A stretch of 60,047 bases of DNA from Brachybacterium halotolerans (GTDB lineage: Bacteria > Actinomycetota > Actinomycetes > Actinomycetales > Dermabacteraceae). The notes beneath the pieces were generated by a model that made no database searches, was not told the origin of the DNA, and saw only the letters and a list, made by a program, of their open reading frames with translations. Positions 50,409-58,957 of the stretch are shown piece by piece (position 1 is the stretch's first letter; every line of letters starts with the position of its first letter). The DNA lies in the NCBI RefSeq assembly GCF_016623465.1, contig NZ_JAEDAJ010000015.1, positions 1 to 60,047 of the forward strand, in the 5' to 3' direction. Position numbers and translations under genes: made by a program.

Positions 50409-51434
50409 ATGCGCGGGATCGACGCCGATACCCTGGGGCTGGACGGACGCTGGTTCGATCCCGTCTGGCGCCTCGAGGTCGAGCTGACCCCGCTGGAGCT
50501 CGAGCTGCTGGACACCTGGTGGGTGCGGCGCCTGGCTTTCGTCGCCCACGCCGGCATCGCCTCGTTCACCACCACCCAGAGCTATTCGCGCATCGAACAC
50601 TCCCTGGGGGTCCTCGCGCTCACGGCGCACTTCGCGCCGGATGATCGCGCGGCTCGTGCGACGGCGCTCCTGCACGACATCGGGCATCTGCCGTTCAGCC
50701 ACACCCTCGAGGGGCTCGGTGGGCTCGACCATCACACGATCGGCCGCGAGCGGATCGCCGAGCTCGATCCGGTGCTGCGGCGGCACGGCGTGGAGGCCGA
50801 GGAGATCATCGCGATCGACGAGGGCGAGCGACTCTCTCCCCTGACCAACTCCTCCGGCGCCCTCACGCTCGACCACCTCGACTCGTTCCTGCGCAGCGGC
50901 CAGGTGCACGGACGCACCACCACATCCCCACGCGAGATGCTCGGACGGATGCGCCTGGTCGACGGGGCCGTGGACACCGACGAGCAGACGGCCGACGAGC
51001 TCGTGGACCTCATCGTCGCGGAGGCCCGCCACCAGCGCGCGCCCTCCAACGTCGTCCCGATCGCCGTGCTGAAACACCTGGTCACCAACGCTCTCGATGC
51101 GGGAGCGTCGTTCGACGCGGCGGACCTGGCTCAGATGACCGACGGCGAGCTGTGGGCCGCGCTGCTCGCCGACCCCGCCACGGGCGAGGGGACGAGGGAG
51201 CTGCGGGCGCACCCGCGTCGATGGCGGATGGACACCCTGCCTCCAGAGCCCCCGCCCACGGAGACCCTTCCCACGGATGCGCCCTCCGACGGGTCGGACG
51301 CGGGCGCACTGCACGTGCGCATCCGCCGTGGCTATCTCGCGCTGCCCACGGTCGACGGGGCCATGATCACCGATCCGCGGATCACCGCCCTCGACGACGC
51401 GCTGCCCTTGCACCTGCGTGTCGTGCGTGCCTGA
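50409..51434 (+). CDS. HD domain phosphohydrolase (dGTPase/SAMHD1-like)
   Basis: This 341-residue protein has the HD metal site spread as SRIEHSLGV (His), TALLHDIGHLPFSHTLEG (His-Asp) and TLDHLDSFL (Asp), the order found in dGTPase/SAMHD1-type nucleotide hydrolases. The N-terminal WFDPVWRLEVELTPLELELLDT resembles the same group. A C-terminal Pro/Thr-rich linker and small domain follow. ATG 50409 has GGAAGGA seven bases upstream and is better supported than two earlier ATGs. The nucleotide substrate is not shown. Confidence 0.84.
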   Translation: MRGIDADTLGLDGRWFDPVWRLEVELTPLELELLDTWWVRRLAFVAHAGIASFTTTQSYSRIEHSLGVLALTAHFAPDDRAARATALLHDIGHLPFSHTLEGLGGLDHHTIGRERIAELDPVLRRHGVEAEEIIAIDEGERLSPLTNSSGALTLDHLDSFLRSGQVHGRTTTSPREMLGRMRLVDGAVDTDEQTADELVDLIVAEARHQRAPSNVVPIAVLKHLVTNALDAGASFDAADLAQMTDGELWAALLADPATGEGTRELRAHPRRWRMDTLPPEPPPTETLPTDAPSDGSDAGALHVRIRRGYLALPTVDGAMITDPRITALDDALPLHLRVVRA

Positions 51435-51505
51435 CGAGCCCCGGGGGCGTCGTGCGGGTGTGAGCGGCCGCGGATCCGGCGGATCCTCCATCAGTCACGA
51501 GACGC

Positions 51506-51552
51506 AGAGGGAGGCCGGGTGGCGCACGGTGTGCGACGCCCGACCTCCCTCT
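51506..51552. terminator. Bidirectional terminator between the HD and Gfo/Idh genes
   Basis: AGAGGGAGGCCGGG and CCCGACCTCCCTCT pair over 14 bp with one mismatch around 19 bases. It lies between convergent stops at 51434 and 51596. Confidence 0.68.
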
Positions 51553-51595
51553 CATCCGCCGTGGAGCGGCGGATGCCTGTTCTCAGCCCGAGGGC

Positions 51596-52606
51596 TCAGG
51601 CGCTCATGACCTCCGCGGCGGCACCGGTGCGGGCGCTCTCGTAGGCGGCGAGGATGATGCCGAGCACGGCGATGCCCTCCTCCTCGGTGTTGAGCGGGCG
51701 CTTGCCGGTCTCCAGGCAGGTCACGAAGTCGGCGATCTCCGCGGCGAAGGTGTCGATGGGCTCGGCCGCGAACACCTGCTCCTCGTCCTCCGCACGCAGC
51801 TTCACGCGCAGGGTGGAGCCGTCGGAGCTCAGCGAGCCCTTCTCGCCCACCACGGAGAAGCGGTCGGTGCCGGGCGCCGCCTGGTAGGCCCAGGAGGTGA
51901 CGAGCTGGCCCACGCTGCCGTTGTCGAAGCGCACCAGGACCTGTGCCGAGTCCTCGCCCTCCATGAACGTCAGGCGGTGGGTCGACATCATCGAGAAGAC
52001 CTGCTTCGGACGGCCGCCCGAGAGGTGCATGAGCAGGTAGGTCGGGTGGTAGCCCGTGTCGATGTACTCGCCGCCGCCGCTGGTGGCGGTGTGGGCGCGC
52101 CAGCCCATGTTCTCCGGGTCGAAGTCGTTGAAGAACGAGTCGGTGGTGCGCACCTCGTAGACGTCGCCCAGGGCACCGGAGTCGATGACCTCCTTGGCCT
52201 TGGCGACGGCCGGCATGAACAGCTGGTTGTGCGCGCACATGAGGGTGACGCCGGCGGCGTCGACGGCCGCGCGGACCTCGGCGGCCTCCTCGGCGGTGAG
52301 GCACAGGGGCTTCTCGCACAGGATGTGCTTGCCGGCGTTGGCCGCCGCGACGATCGCGGGCTTGTGCAGGTGGTGCGGCAGGCAGATGTCGACGGCGTCG
52401 ACGTCGGGGTCCTGCACGAGCTCGGTGAAGTCCGAGTAGCCCTTGGCGCCGATCTCCTCGGTGCGCAGCGCGAGGGTCTCGGGGTTCGCGTCGGCGATCG
52501 CGACCACGCGCGCGCGGTCGGGGATCGTGGAGTAGCCCTTGAGGTGGGCGTTGGCGATGCCGCCGCCGCCGATGAGGCCGATGCGGACGGGAAGGGTGAC
52601 GGTCAT
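51596..52606 (-). CDS. Gfo/Idh/MocA family oxidoreductase
   Basis: This 336-residue protein has IGLIGGGGIANAHLKGY (about 9-25), CEKPLCLTAEEAAE with the conserved Lys and the C-terminal SGGGEYIDTGYHPTYLL with the His. It is the last gene of the leftward operon that starts with the sugar permeases at 58653, so it probably oxidises the imported sugar or cyclitol with NAD(P). GAAGGAGC precedes the ATG. The EYIDTGYH version of the His motif is typical of sugar/inositol-type members. Confidence 0.87.
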   Translation of the reverse strand: MTVTLPVRIGLIGGGGIANAHLKGYSTIPDRARVVAIADANPETLALRTEEIGAKGYSDFTELVQDPDVDAVDICLPHHLHKPAIVAAANAGKHILCEKPLCLTAEEAAEVRAAVDAAGVTLMCAHNQLFMPAVAKAKEVIDSGALGDVYEVRTTDSFFNDFDPENMGWRAHTATSGGGEYIDTGYHPTYLLMHLSGGRPKQVFSMMSTHRLTFMEGEDSAQVLVRFDNGSVGQLVTSWAYQAAPGTDRFSVVGEKGSLSSDGSTLRVKLRAEDEEQVFAAEPIDTFAAEIADFVTCLETGKRPLNTEEEGIAVLGIILAAYESARTGAAAEVMSA

Positions 52607-52708
52607 GGGGGTGCTCCTTCGTGAGCGGATGTCAGGGGTATGTCAGGGGTGGGGTGGGGCGGGTCCTGCAGCAGGTGCAAGCTTCGGCGGACCGTGCCTG
52701 CTGCCCGG

Positions 52709-53686
52709 TCAGATCCCGGCGTCGGCGTTCGCGGCGACGACCAGGGCGGTGAGGGCGCGGGCCCGGGCGAGGTTCTCGAGCGTCGGCTCGCCGGTGCGGA
52801 TCGCCTGGACCCACTGCCAGAACGGCGCGTCGATGTCGCTGGGGACCTCGACCTCGGTGGTGCCCTCACGGGTGGTCAGCAGCATCGTCTCGCCACCGAA
52901 GCCGTAGAGCAGCGAGCCCTCGGTGCCGTGGACCTCGATGGTGAAGCCACTGGCAGGGGTCACGAACCCGGTCTCGATGACGCCGATGGCGCCGTCGGGC
53001 GTGGTGATCGTGACCGACGCGTTGTCCTCGACGCCGCGCCCGGTGATGTCCGTATAGCTCGAGCGGACGCTCGAGGCGTCCTCCCCCAGGATCAGCTGGG
53101 TGAGGTAGACGGGGTGGGCGGCGAGGTCGGAGAACGCGCCGCCGATGGCCTCGGCCGGGTCGTAGAAGCGTGCGGGCAGCCAGTCGCGGGTCGAGCCGTC
53201 GTGAGCGAGCCGCACGCGCGCGTAGGTGATGCGGCCCAGAGTGCCGTCCCCGAGGATCTTCCGCAGGGCCACGGTGTAGCCGTGGGACAGCCGGGGCAGG
53301 GACACGGTGAGCGCCACGCCCGCCTCGCCGGCCGCGTCGATGAGGGCGTCGCAGCCCTCGACGCTCGGCGAGAGCAGCTTCTCGGTGAACACGTGCTTGC
53401 CCGCGGCGATGACCTTGCCGAGGATCTCGTCGTGCACGGTGGTGGCGGTGGTGTTGGTGACGCCGTCGAGGTCCTCGCGGGCCAGCAGGGCGTCGAGATC
53501 GGCCTCGAAGGGCACGCCCAGGCGCTCGGCGAGCTCCTGGCCGCGCGCGGTGTCGTCGTCCCAGACGGCGACGAGCTCCGTGTCCGGGTGCTCGATCGCC
53601 GCCCGACCGTACTCCTCGGCGTGCACGTGCCAGGCGGAGAGCACGGCGATGCGCAGGGGCGCTGCCGCGGTGGAGGGGGAGGTCAT
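52709..53686 (-). CDS. Gfo/Idh/MocA family oxidoreductase, HxHA subgroup
   Basis: This 325-residue protein begins RIAVLSAWHVHAEEYGRA, replacing the GxGxxG with the Ser/His turn also seen at 39940. The usual EKP loop is FTEKLLSPS, keeping the Lys but not the Pro. The C-terminal domain has GGAFSDLAAHPVYLTQL with the conserved His. It lies between the second binding protein and another Gfo/Idh, implying two oxidoreductases for one imported sugar. The substrate is unknown. Confidence 0.85.
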   Translation of the reverse strand: MTSPSTAAAPLRIAVLSAWHVHAEEYGRAAIEHPDTELVAVWDDDTARGQELAERLGVPFEADLDALLAREDLDGVTNTTATTVHDEILGKVIAAGKHVFTEKLLSPSVEGCDALIDAAGEAGVALTVSLPRLSHGYTVALRKILGDGTLGRITYARVRLAHDGSTRDWLPARFYDPAEAIGGAFSDLAAHPVYLTQLILGEDASSVRSSYTDITGRGVEDNASVTITTPDGAIGVIETGFVTPASGFTIEVHGTEGSLLYGFGGETMLLTTREGTTEVEVPSDIDAPFWQWVQAIRTGEPTLENLARARALTALVVAANADAGI

Positions 53687-53731
53687 GGAGAAGATTCCTG
53701 CTTCCGTCTCGTGGGGTTGGTGCTTTCCTGA

Positions 53732-53815
53732 CCGGCCGACGGGGCCGGGGGTCTGTGGTCCGGCCGAAGGGCCGGGGATCGGGGATGCGGTGCGAAGAGT
53801 GCGGCCGACGGGCCG
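53732..53815. repeat. Three small hairpins of a CGGCCGANGGGCCG repeat
   Basis: Near-identical self-complementary units lie at 53732-53748, 53760-53775 and 53802-53815, all in the 133-base gap after the first binding-protein stop. CCGGCC and GGCCGG pair around GAAG in the second. They may end or protect transcripts. Confidence 0.65.
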
Positions 53816-53819
53816 ACGT

Positions 53820-55205
53820 TCACTGGTCTTCGTCGGGGATCTGCTGGGGCTTCCCGTAGGTGTCGGGCATCGTGTAGCCGGGGAACAGGTCCATCTTCGG
53901 GGCGACCATCGACTGGTTCTCGTCGATGGCCTGCTGAGGGGTCTTGGAGCCGAGGGCGACGGATGTCTTCGCCCGGTCGAGCGTGTCGGACGCGGCGGAG
54001 CCGGCGGGGATCGGCGGGCGCGAGGTGGAGTTCGGCAGCATCTGGCGGAACAGCTCGGCGTCGGGGTCGTACTTCTTCTCGGTGATCGCCCGCAGGTGCG
54101 TGGGCAGGCTGCCGAGCTTCGGGACCACGATCGACTGTCCCGCGAAACCGGTGAAGTGCTTCATGAACTCCCAGGTGGTGCGAGACATGTTCGATCCCTT
54201 GGGCAGGACCAGCGAGAACCCGCCGGACCACGTGTACGTGGGGTCGCCGTCCTTCGCGACCGGCAGCCAGGTCCATGTCAGTGGCAGCTTCGGGGCGTAC
54301 TTCTTGTTCCCGGAGATCTGCCAGGGCCCGCCCGTGGTGATCGCGAGATGCTCGCCGAACACGGCATTCTGGGTGGGCGGCGCGTTGGGGGGCTGATAGG
54401 TCGCGAAGAATGCGTCGACCCGGGAGTAGGGGAACTCCTCAGCCCAGTCCGCGTAGAGGTCGAACACGGACTTCCACTGCGGGGAATCGAGCACCACCTG
54501 ACCGGTCTCGTTGTCGTAGACCTGCGCGTCCAGGCCGAACGCCCAGGTGTAGGGCATGCCCTGGTCGGCCCAGGGCGCGAATCCGAGGCGGTCGTAGTTC
54601 CCACGGGAGTCCTGGTGGGTGATCTGCCGCGCGGCGTCGCGCAGCTCGTCCCAGGTGAGGACGTGCTGCTCGGGGTCGAACATGTCGAGGTCGAGTCCCG
54701 AATCCTTCAGCACGTTCTCGTTGAAGAGCAGGCCACGGGCGTCCGTGGAGGTGGGCAGCCCGTAGAGCTTCCCGTCGTAGGTCAGCTCGTCGATGGCGAA
54801 CTGGATCCACTGGGATTTGAACTCCTCGGGCGAGACGTCCTCGAACTTCTCGATGAGGGTGTCCACGGGCTCGAGCAGACCGATGGAGGCGTTCTGCACC
54901 GCGTTGAAGCGATCCATCCACCACACGTCCGGCGCGGTCCCGCCCCTCACCGCGGTGATGATCTGACTCATGTCGGCCGAGCCACTGGAAGGCACTTGGT
55001 CGATGCTGACCTGCGCTCCCGCCCCCGCGTCGGTGGCCAGGAAAGCATCGCGCGCCGCTTCGTCCTTGTCCTTGTCCGCGGCGCCCATCCCCCAGTAGCG
55101 CACGGTGCGCGGCCCGCTCGGTCCACTGCCCGCGCACGAGGTCGCGCCCAGCCCTGCCGCGAGGGCGACGCCGGCACCGGTGAGGAGCTGTCGTCGGTCG
55201 AGCAT
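53820..55205 (-). CDS. Sugar ABC transporter substrate-binding protein, duplicate B
   Basis: This 461-residue family 1 solute-binding protein starts MLDRRQLLTGAGVALAAG, a twin-arginine-like signal, with a lipoprotein Cys at ATSC. It is closely similar along its length to the protein encoded upstream at 55368: both share QVPSSG.ADMSQIITAVRGG, MDRFNAVQNASIGLLE and DAFFATYQPPNAPP. Tandem duplication is the obvious origin. GGGAGG precedes the ATG. Sequence differences cluster in the linker and C-terminus and could broaden the range of ligands for one permease pair. Confidence 0.88.
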   Translation of the reverse strand: MLDRRQLLTGAGVALAAGLGATSCAGSGPSGPRTVRYWGMGAADKDKDEAARDAFLATDAGAGAQVSIDQVPSSGSADMSQIITAVRGGTAPDVWWMDRFNAVQNASIGLLEPVDTLIEKFEDVSPEEFKSQWIQFAIDELTYDGKLYGLPTSTDARGLLFNENVLKDSGLDLDMFDPEQHVLTWDELRDAARQITHQDSRGNYDRLGFAPWADQGMPYTWAFGLDAQVYDNETGQVVLDSPQWKSVFDLYADWAEEFPYSRVDAFFATYQPPNAPPTQNAVFGEHLAITTGGPWQISGNKKYAPKLPLTWTWLPVAKDGDPTYTWSGGFSLVLPKGSNMSRTTWEFMKHFTGFAGQSIVVPKLGSLPTHLRAITEKKYDPDAELFRQMLPNSTSRPPIPAGSAASDTLDRAKTSVALGSKTPQQAIDENQSMVAPKMDLFPGYTMPDTYGKPQQIPDEDQ

Positions 55206-55330
55206 GGGGCCTCCCTTCCGAGGGCGTGGGCATCTGGATCGCGGGTGGGCCGTGCTCCGTGTGCACAGTGCGCGACGGAGAGCAGCGGCAACGGTGGGTG
55301 TCGGGAGTATCCGCAGGGAGCGCCGGGGCG

Positions 55331-55359
55331 GTCCCGACTCGGGCTGAGCGAGCCGGGAC
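55331..55359 (-). terminator. Weak hairpin between the two binding-protein genes
   Basis: GTCCCG and CGGGAC pair with an inner GGCT/AGCC just past the 55368 stop. It could lower expression of the downstream duplicate. Confidence 0.35.
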
Positions 55360-55367
55360 GCGCTCCG

Positions 55368-56744
55368 TCAACTGCCGGGGACCGGGCTGGGCTTGCCGTA
55401 GGTGTCCGGCATCTTGAAGCCCTCGAACAGTTCCATCTTGGGGCCGATCCTCGCTTGATTCGTCTTGACGGCCTGGCCCGGTGTCGACGAGCCCAATGCG
55501 ACCGAGCTCTTCGTGGACGTCAACGCGTCCCACATCGCCGAGCCCACGGGAAGGGGAGGACGACACGTCGAGTTCGGGAGCATCGTGCGGAACAGCTCCG
55601 CCTTGGGGTTGTACTTCTTCTGCGTGATCGCCTTCAGGTTCGTCGGCAGGTTGCCGAACTGGGGAACGACGATGCTCTGTCCCTCGAGACCTGCGTAGAA
55701 CTTCATGAACTCCCACAGCGTCTTGGTCATGTTCGCGCCCGTCGGGACCACGAGGGAGCCGCCTCCCGACCAGGTGTAGGTCGAGTCGCCCTCCCTCGCG
55801 ACCGGCAGGTACGTGAACTTGAGCGGCAGCTTGGGGGCGTACTTCTCGTTGGCGCTGATCTGCCAGGGACCCGTGGTGTCGATGCCCAGGTGACCGCTGA
55901 ACATGGCCGTCTGCGAGGGCGGCGCGTTCGGCGGCTGGTAGGTCGCGAAGAACGCGTCGACAGAGGCGTAGGGATACTTCTCGGCCCAGTCCGCATAGAG
56001 CTGGTACACCGACTCCCACTGCGGGGAGTCGAGCGTGACGGTCGACGCGGCGTTGTCGTACGCCTGCGCGTCCAGTCCGAATCCCCACGTGTAGGGCCAG
56101 CCCTCGGAGAGCCACGGTGCGAAGCCGAAGCGCTCGTAGTTGCCGCGCTTGTCGATCTTCACGATCTTCTCGCAGGCGTCGCTGAGCTCGTCCCAGGTGA
56201 TGACGTGGTTCTTCCAGTCAAAGAGGTCCAGGTCGACCCCTGCGTCCTTGAGCACGTCCTCGTTGTAGAGAAGTCCGCGAGCGTCCGTCGTGGTGGGCAG
56301 GCCGTAGAGCTTCCCCTCGTAGGACAGCTCGTCGATGGAGAACTGGATCCACTGGGACTTGAACTCCTCGGGCGAGACGTCCTCGTACTTCTCGATGAGG
56401 TCGTCGATGGACTCGAGGAGGCCGATGGACGCGTTCTGCACCGCGTTGAACCGGTCCATCATCCACAGATCGGGAGCGGAGCCGCCGCGCACTGCGGTGA
56501 TGATCTGACTCATGTCCGCGACGCCGCTGGAGGGGACCTGATCGACGTAGATCTCGGCGTTCTTGCCGGCATCGGTCTTTTTGAACGCCGCGATGACCTG
56601 ATCGTCCTTGTCCTTGTCCGCGGCTCCGAGTCCCCAATAGCTGACCACGTTGGGGCCCGATGCCGGGCTCGACGCACAAGCGCCCAGGCCCAGGGCAGCG
56701 CCGGCGGCCGTTGCGCCGGCCAGGAAGGATCGCCTGGAGATCAC
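55368..56744 (-). CDS. Sugar ABC transporter substrate-binding protein, duplicate A
   Basis: This 458-residue protein has a clear Tat-type signal ISRRSFLAGATAAG and a lipobox LGACASS (Cys about 22). The mature protein has VVSYWGLGAADKDKD, the ligand-proximal WMMDRFNAVQNAS, and WEFMKFYAGLEGQS. GTG 56744 overlaps the permease stop (GTGA), so it is coupled to the permeases. It is the first of two tandem paralogues. The acidic DKDKDD stretch near the N-terminus is conserved in both copies. Confidence 0.88.
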   Translation of the reverse strand: MISRRSFLAGATAAGAALGLGACASSPASGPNVVSYWGLGAADKDKDDQVIAAFKKTDAGKNAEIYVDQVPSSGVADMSQIITAVRGGSAPDLWMMDRFNAVQNASIGLLESIDDLIEKYEDVSPEEFKSQWIQFSIDELSYEGKLYGLPTTTDARGLLYNEDVLKDAGVDLDLFDWKNHVITWDELSDACEKIVKIDKRGNYERFGFAPWLSEGWPYTWGFGLDAQAYDNAASTVTLDSPQWESVYQLYADWAEKYPYASVDAFFATYQPPNAPPSQTAMFSGHLGIDTTGPWQISANEKYAPKLPLKFTYLPVAREGDSTYTWSGGGSLVVPTGANMTKTLWEFMKFYAGLEGQSIVVPQFGNLPTNLKAITQKKYNPKAELFRTMLPNSTCRPPLPVGSAMWDALTSTKSSVALGSSTPGQAVKTNQARIGPKMELFEGFKMPDTYGKPSPVPGS

Positions 56745-57661
56745 TTGAAGCCTCCGATCGTGATGCCGCGGATGAAGTACCGCTGGAAGATGAAGAACAG
56801 GAGCAGCAGCGGCACGATCACCAGGAACGAAGCGGCCATCAGCTGGTTGAAGGTGACGTCCTGGGCATTGACCGAGCGGAAGGTCTGCAGACCGATCGAG
56901 AGCGTCTGGACCTTCTGGTCCTGCAGGTAGATCAGCGGCCCCATGAAGTCGTTCCACGACCCGACGGCCGAGAAGATCGCGACCGTGGTGAGCGCCGGCA
57001 TGGCGGTCGGGAACGCGATGCGCCACAGGATCGTCCACTCGCTCGCGCCGTCCACGCGCGCCGCATCCAGCATCGGCTGGGGGATCTGCTTGAGGAACTG
57101 ACGCAGCAGGAACACGTAGAAGGCACTGCCGAACATGGCCGGGAGGATCAGCGGGAACAGCGTGTTCACGAGCCCCAGGCGCGCCCACATGTCGAACATC
57201 GGGATCAGCGTGACGGGGAACGGCAGGAACAGCGTCGCGATGACGACGTAGAAGAGCTTGTCCCGCCCCGGCCAGTCGATGCAGGCGAAGCCGTAGGCGA
57301 TGATGAAGTTCGAGATCACCGAGAGCACCACGACCGAGACCGTGATGATCGCCGAGTTCGCGAAGAACGTCAGGAACGGCATCGCCGTGACGGCCTTGAC
57401 GAAGTTGCTGAACTCCGGGGCGTGGGGCCACAGCGTCGGCGGGAACTTCGCGAGCTCCTCGTTCGACTTCAATGCCGACACGATCATCCAGTACAGCGGC
57501 ATCAGGAACAGGATGCTCAGGATGATCATCACGATACGGGCGGTGAGCGTCGAGTACCACGAACGCTTCGTCCCGTCGGCCCGGCGGTTGTACGCCTCGG
57601 CGTTGGCCTTCTTGCGCTGCGGAGAGATGTTCTCCGCAGGAGTCTGGATCATGGTGCTCAT
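56741..57661 (-). CDS. Sugar ABC transporter permease, MalG type
   Basis: This 306-residue protein has six predicted helices after a 35-residue cytoplasmic tail. MPLYWMIVSALKSNEEL and the EAA loop DAARVDGASEWTILWRIAFP define the MalG subfamily. Its ATG overlaps the stop of the preceding permease (ATGA), and its stop overlaps the binding-protein GTG. It imports the ligand of the two paralogous binding proteins. Confidence 0.9.
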   Translation of the reverse strand: MSTMIQTPAENISPQRKKANAEAYNRRADGTKRSWYSTLTARIVMIILSILFLMPLYWMIVSALKSNEELAKFPPTLWPHAPEFSNFVKAVTAMPFLTFFANSAIITVSVVVLSVISNFIIAYGFACIDWPGRDKLFYVVIATLFLPFPVTLIPMFDMWARLGLVNTLFPLILPAMFGSAFYVFLLRQFLKQIPQPMLDAARVDGASEWTILWRIAFPTAMPALTTVAIFSAVGSWNDFMGPLIYLQDQKVQTLSIGLQTFRSVNAQDVTFNQLMAASFLVIVPLLLLFFIFQRYFIRGITIGGFK

Positions 57662-58653
57662 CAGCCGGCCTCCACGTCGTAGTTCACGAACCGGCGCGAG
57701 AGCCAGTAGACGAGCAGGGCCAGGGCCAGCCCCACCAGGAAGAGGATCACCGCGAGCGCGGATGCGTACCCGAGCTCGGCGAAGCCGAAGGCGTTCTTGT
57801 AGAGGTACATCATGTAGAACAGCGCACCGTTGTCGGGATCGCCCGTTCCGTTCGTGACGATGAACGCCTCTGTGAACACCTGCAGGGAACCCGAGATACC
57901 GGTGATCAGGTTGAACAGAAGGACCGGTGAGAGCAGCGGGAACGTGATCGAGAAGAACTGGCGCAGAGGACTCGCGCCGTCGACGCGCGCCGCCTCGTAG
58001 ATCGTCTTGGGGATGTTCCGCAGACCGGCCAGGAAGATGAGGGCGGCGTTGCCCGCTCCCAGCTGCGCCATGAGGATGATCGCGATCTTGACGCCCGTGG
58101 GATCGCCCAGAAGGTTGACGTTGGCGCCGCCGAACAGGTTCAGCACCCGGTTGAACACGCCGAACTGCGGGTTCAGGAACACGATGAAGATGAAGGACAT
58201 GGCGAACGCCGGGATGAGCGAGGGCGCGTAGAAGATTGTCCGGTACCACGCGACCTCCCGGACGTTCTGGTTCATCGCGATCGCGAGCACCAGGGAGATG
58301 ATGAGGCCCAGCGGCACCGCGATGATCGCGTAGAACAGCGTGTTGGAGGCGGCCTTGCCCACCAAGGGATCCGTGAACGCCGTGACGTAGTTCTGGATCC
58401 CCACCCAGGTGGGCGCCTCCATCCCCGAGTACCGCGTGAAGCTCAGCGCGATCGAATAGACGACCGGGTAGATGATGAAGACCAGCACCCCGATGATCCA
58501 GGGCGAGATGAACAGCAGCCCGGTGCGCAGCTTGCGACGCTGACCGGCGTTCAGGCCGCGTGAACGGCGGGTCGGTGGGGCCGCGGTCTGGACCCCGGCG
58601 CTCACTGCACTCGCGGGGCCGGCCGGTGGGCCGACGGTGTCGGTGACACTCAT
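57661..58653 (-). CDS. Sugar ABC transporter permease, MalF type
   Basis: This 330-residue protein is the first gene of the leftward operon. It has six helices after an Ala/Pro-rich tail, FISPWIIGVLVFIIYPVVYS in TM1 and the EAA loop EAARVDGASPLRQFFSITFP. ATG 58653 has GAGGAAGGAA upstream; a longer frame lacks a ribosome site. No ATPase follows in the operon, so a shared MsiK-like ATPase encoded elsewhere is needed. Confidence 0.9.
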   Translation of the reverse strand: MSVTDTVGPPAGPASAVSAGVQTAAPPTRRSRGLNAGQRRKLRTGLLFISPWIIGVLVFIIYPVVYSIALSFTRYSGMEAPTWVGIQNYVTAFTDPLVGKAASNTLFYAIIAVPLGLIISLVLAIAMNQNVREVAWYRTIFYAPSLIPAFAMSFIFIVFLNPQFGVFNRVLNLFGGANVNLLGDPTGVKIAIILMAQLGAGNAALIFLAGLRNIPKTIYEAARVDGASPLRQFFSITFPLLSPVLLFNLITGISGSLQVFTEAFIVTNGTGDPDNGALFYMMYLYKNAFGFAELGYASALAVILFLVGLALALLVYWLSRRFVNYDVEAG

Positions 58654-58957
58654 CGTGGTTCCTTCCTCGGTCTCGGCGCGTCCTCGGGGCGCGTCGGGCT
58701 CTGTGCTCACGGGGAGCCGGAGCGGGAACGGTGGGTGGGTACGTGTTGTCGTGGGGCGTGGGCCGGACGGCGATGTCGAGGGGCCCGCGGGATCGGCCAC
58801 GCTGGGTGCGTGACCGGGAAGCGGCGGCGTGGGACGGGAGCCGTGTCGATGCGGTCCGTTCCGCATCGCGGTCCGTTCCGCGCCTCTCGGTGACGTACAT
58901 TACTCACACTGTTGGACTAAAGGCAACGGGGCTCGCCCCGCAGTGGAAGGAGCGCTC
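58654..58957. promoter_or_regulatory. Divergent promoter region between the importer operon and the ROK regulator
   Basis: No gene is seen in this 304-base region. Near the ROK start, TACATTACTCACACTGTTGG and then ACTAAAGGCAAC are AT-richer than the surroundings and are a plausible operator/promoter. The exact -35/-10 cannot be fixed by eye. Confidence 0.4.

Noticed and set aside
53307..56930. Open frame of 1207 codons on the plus strand
   Set aside because: It covers both binding-protein genes in antisense, and its internal repetition only mirrors the gene duplication on the other strand.
55368..57560. Apparent 730-residue fusion upstream of the binding protein
   Set aside because: The extra part is the shadow of the permease gene. 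The Tat signal ISRRSFLAG and the GTG overlap show where translation starts.
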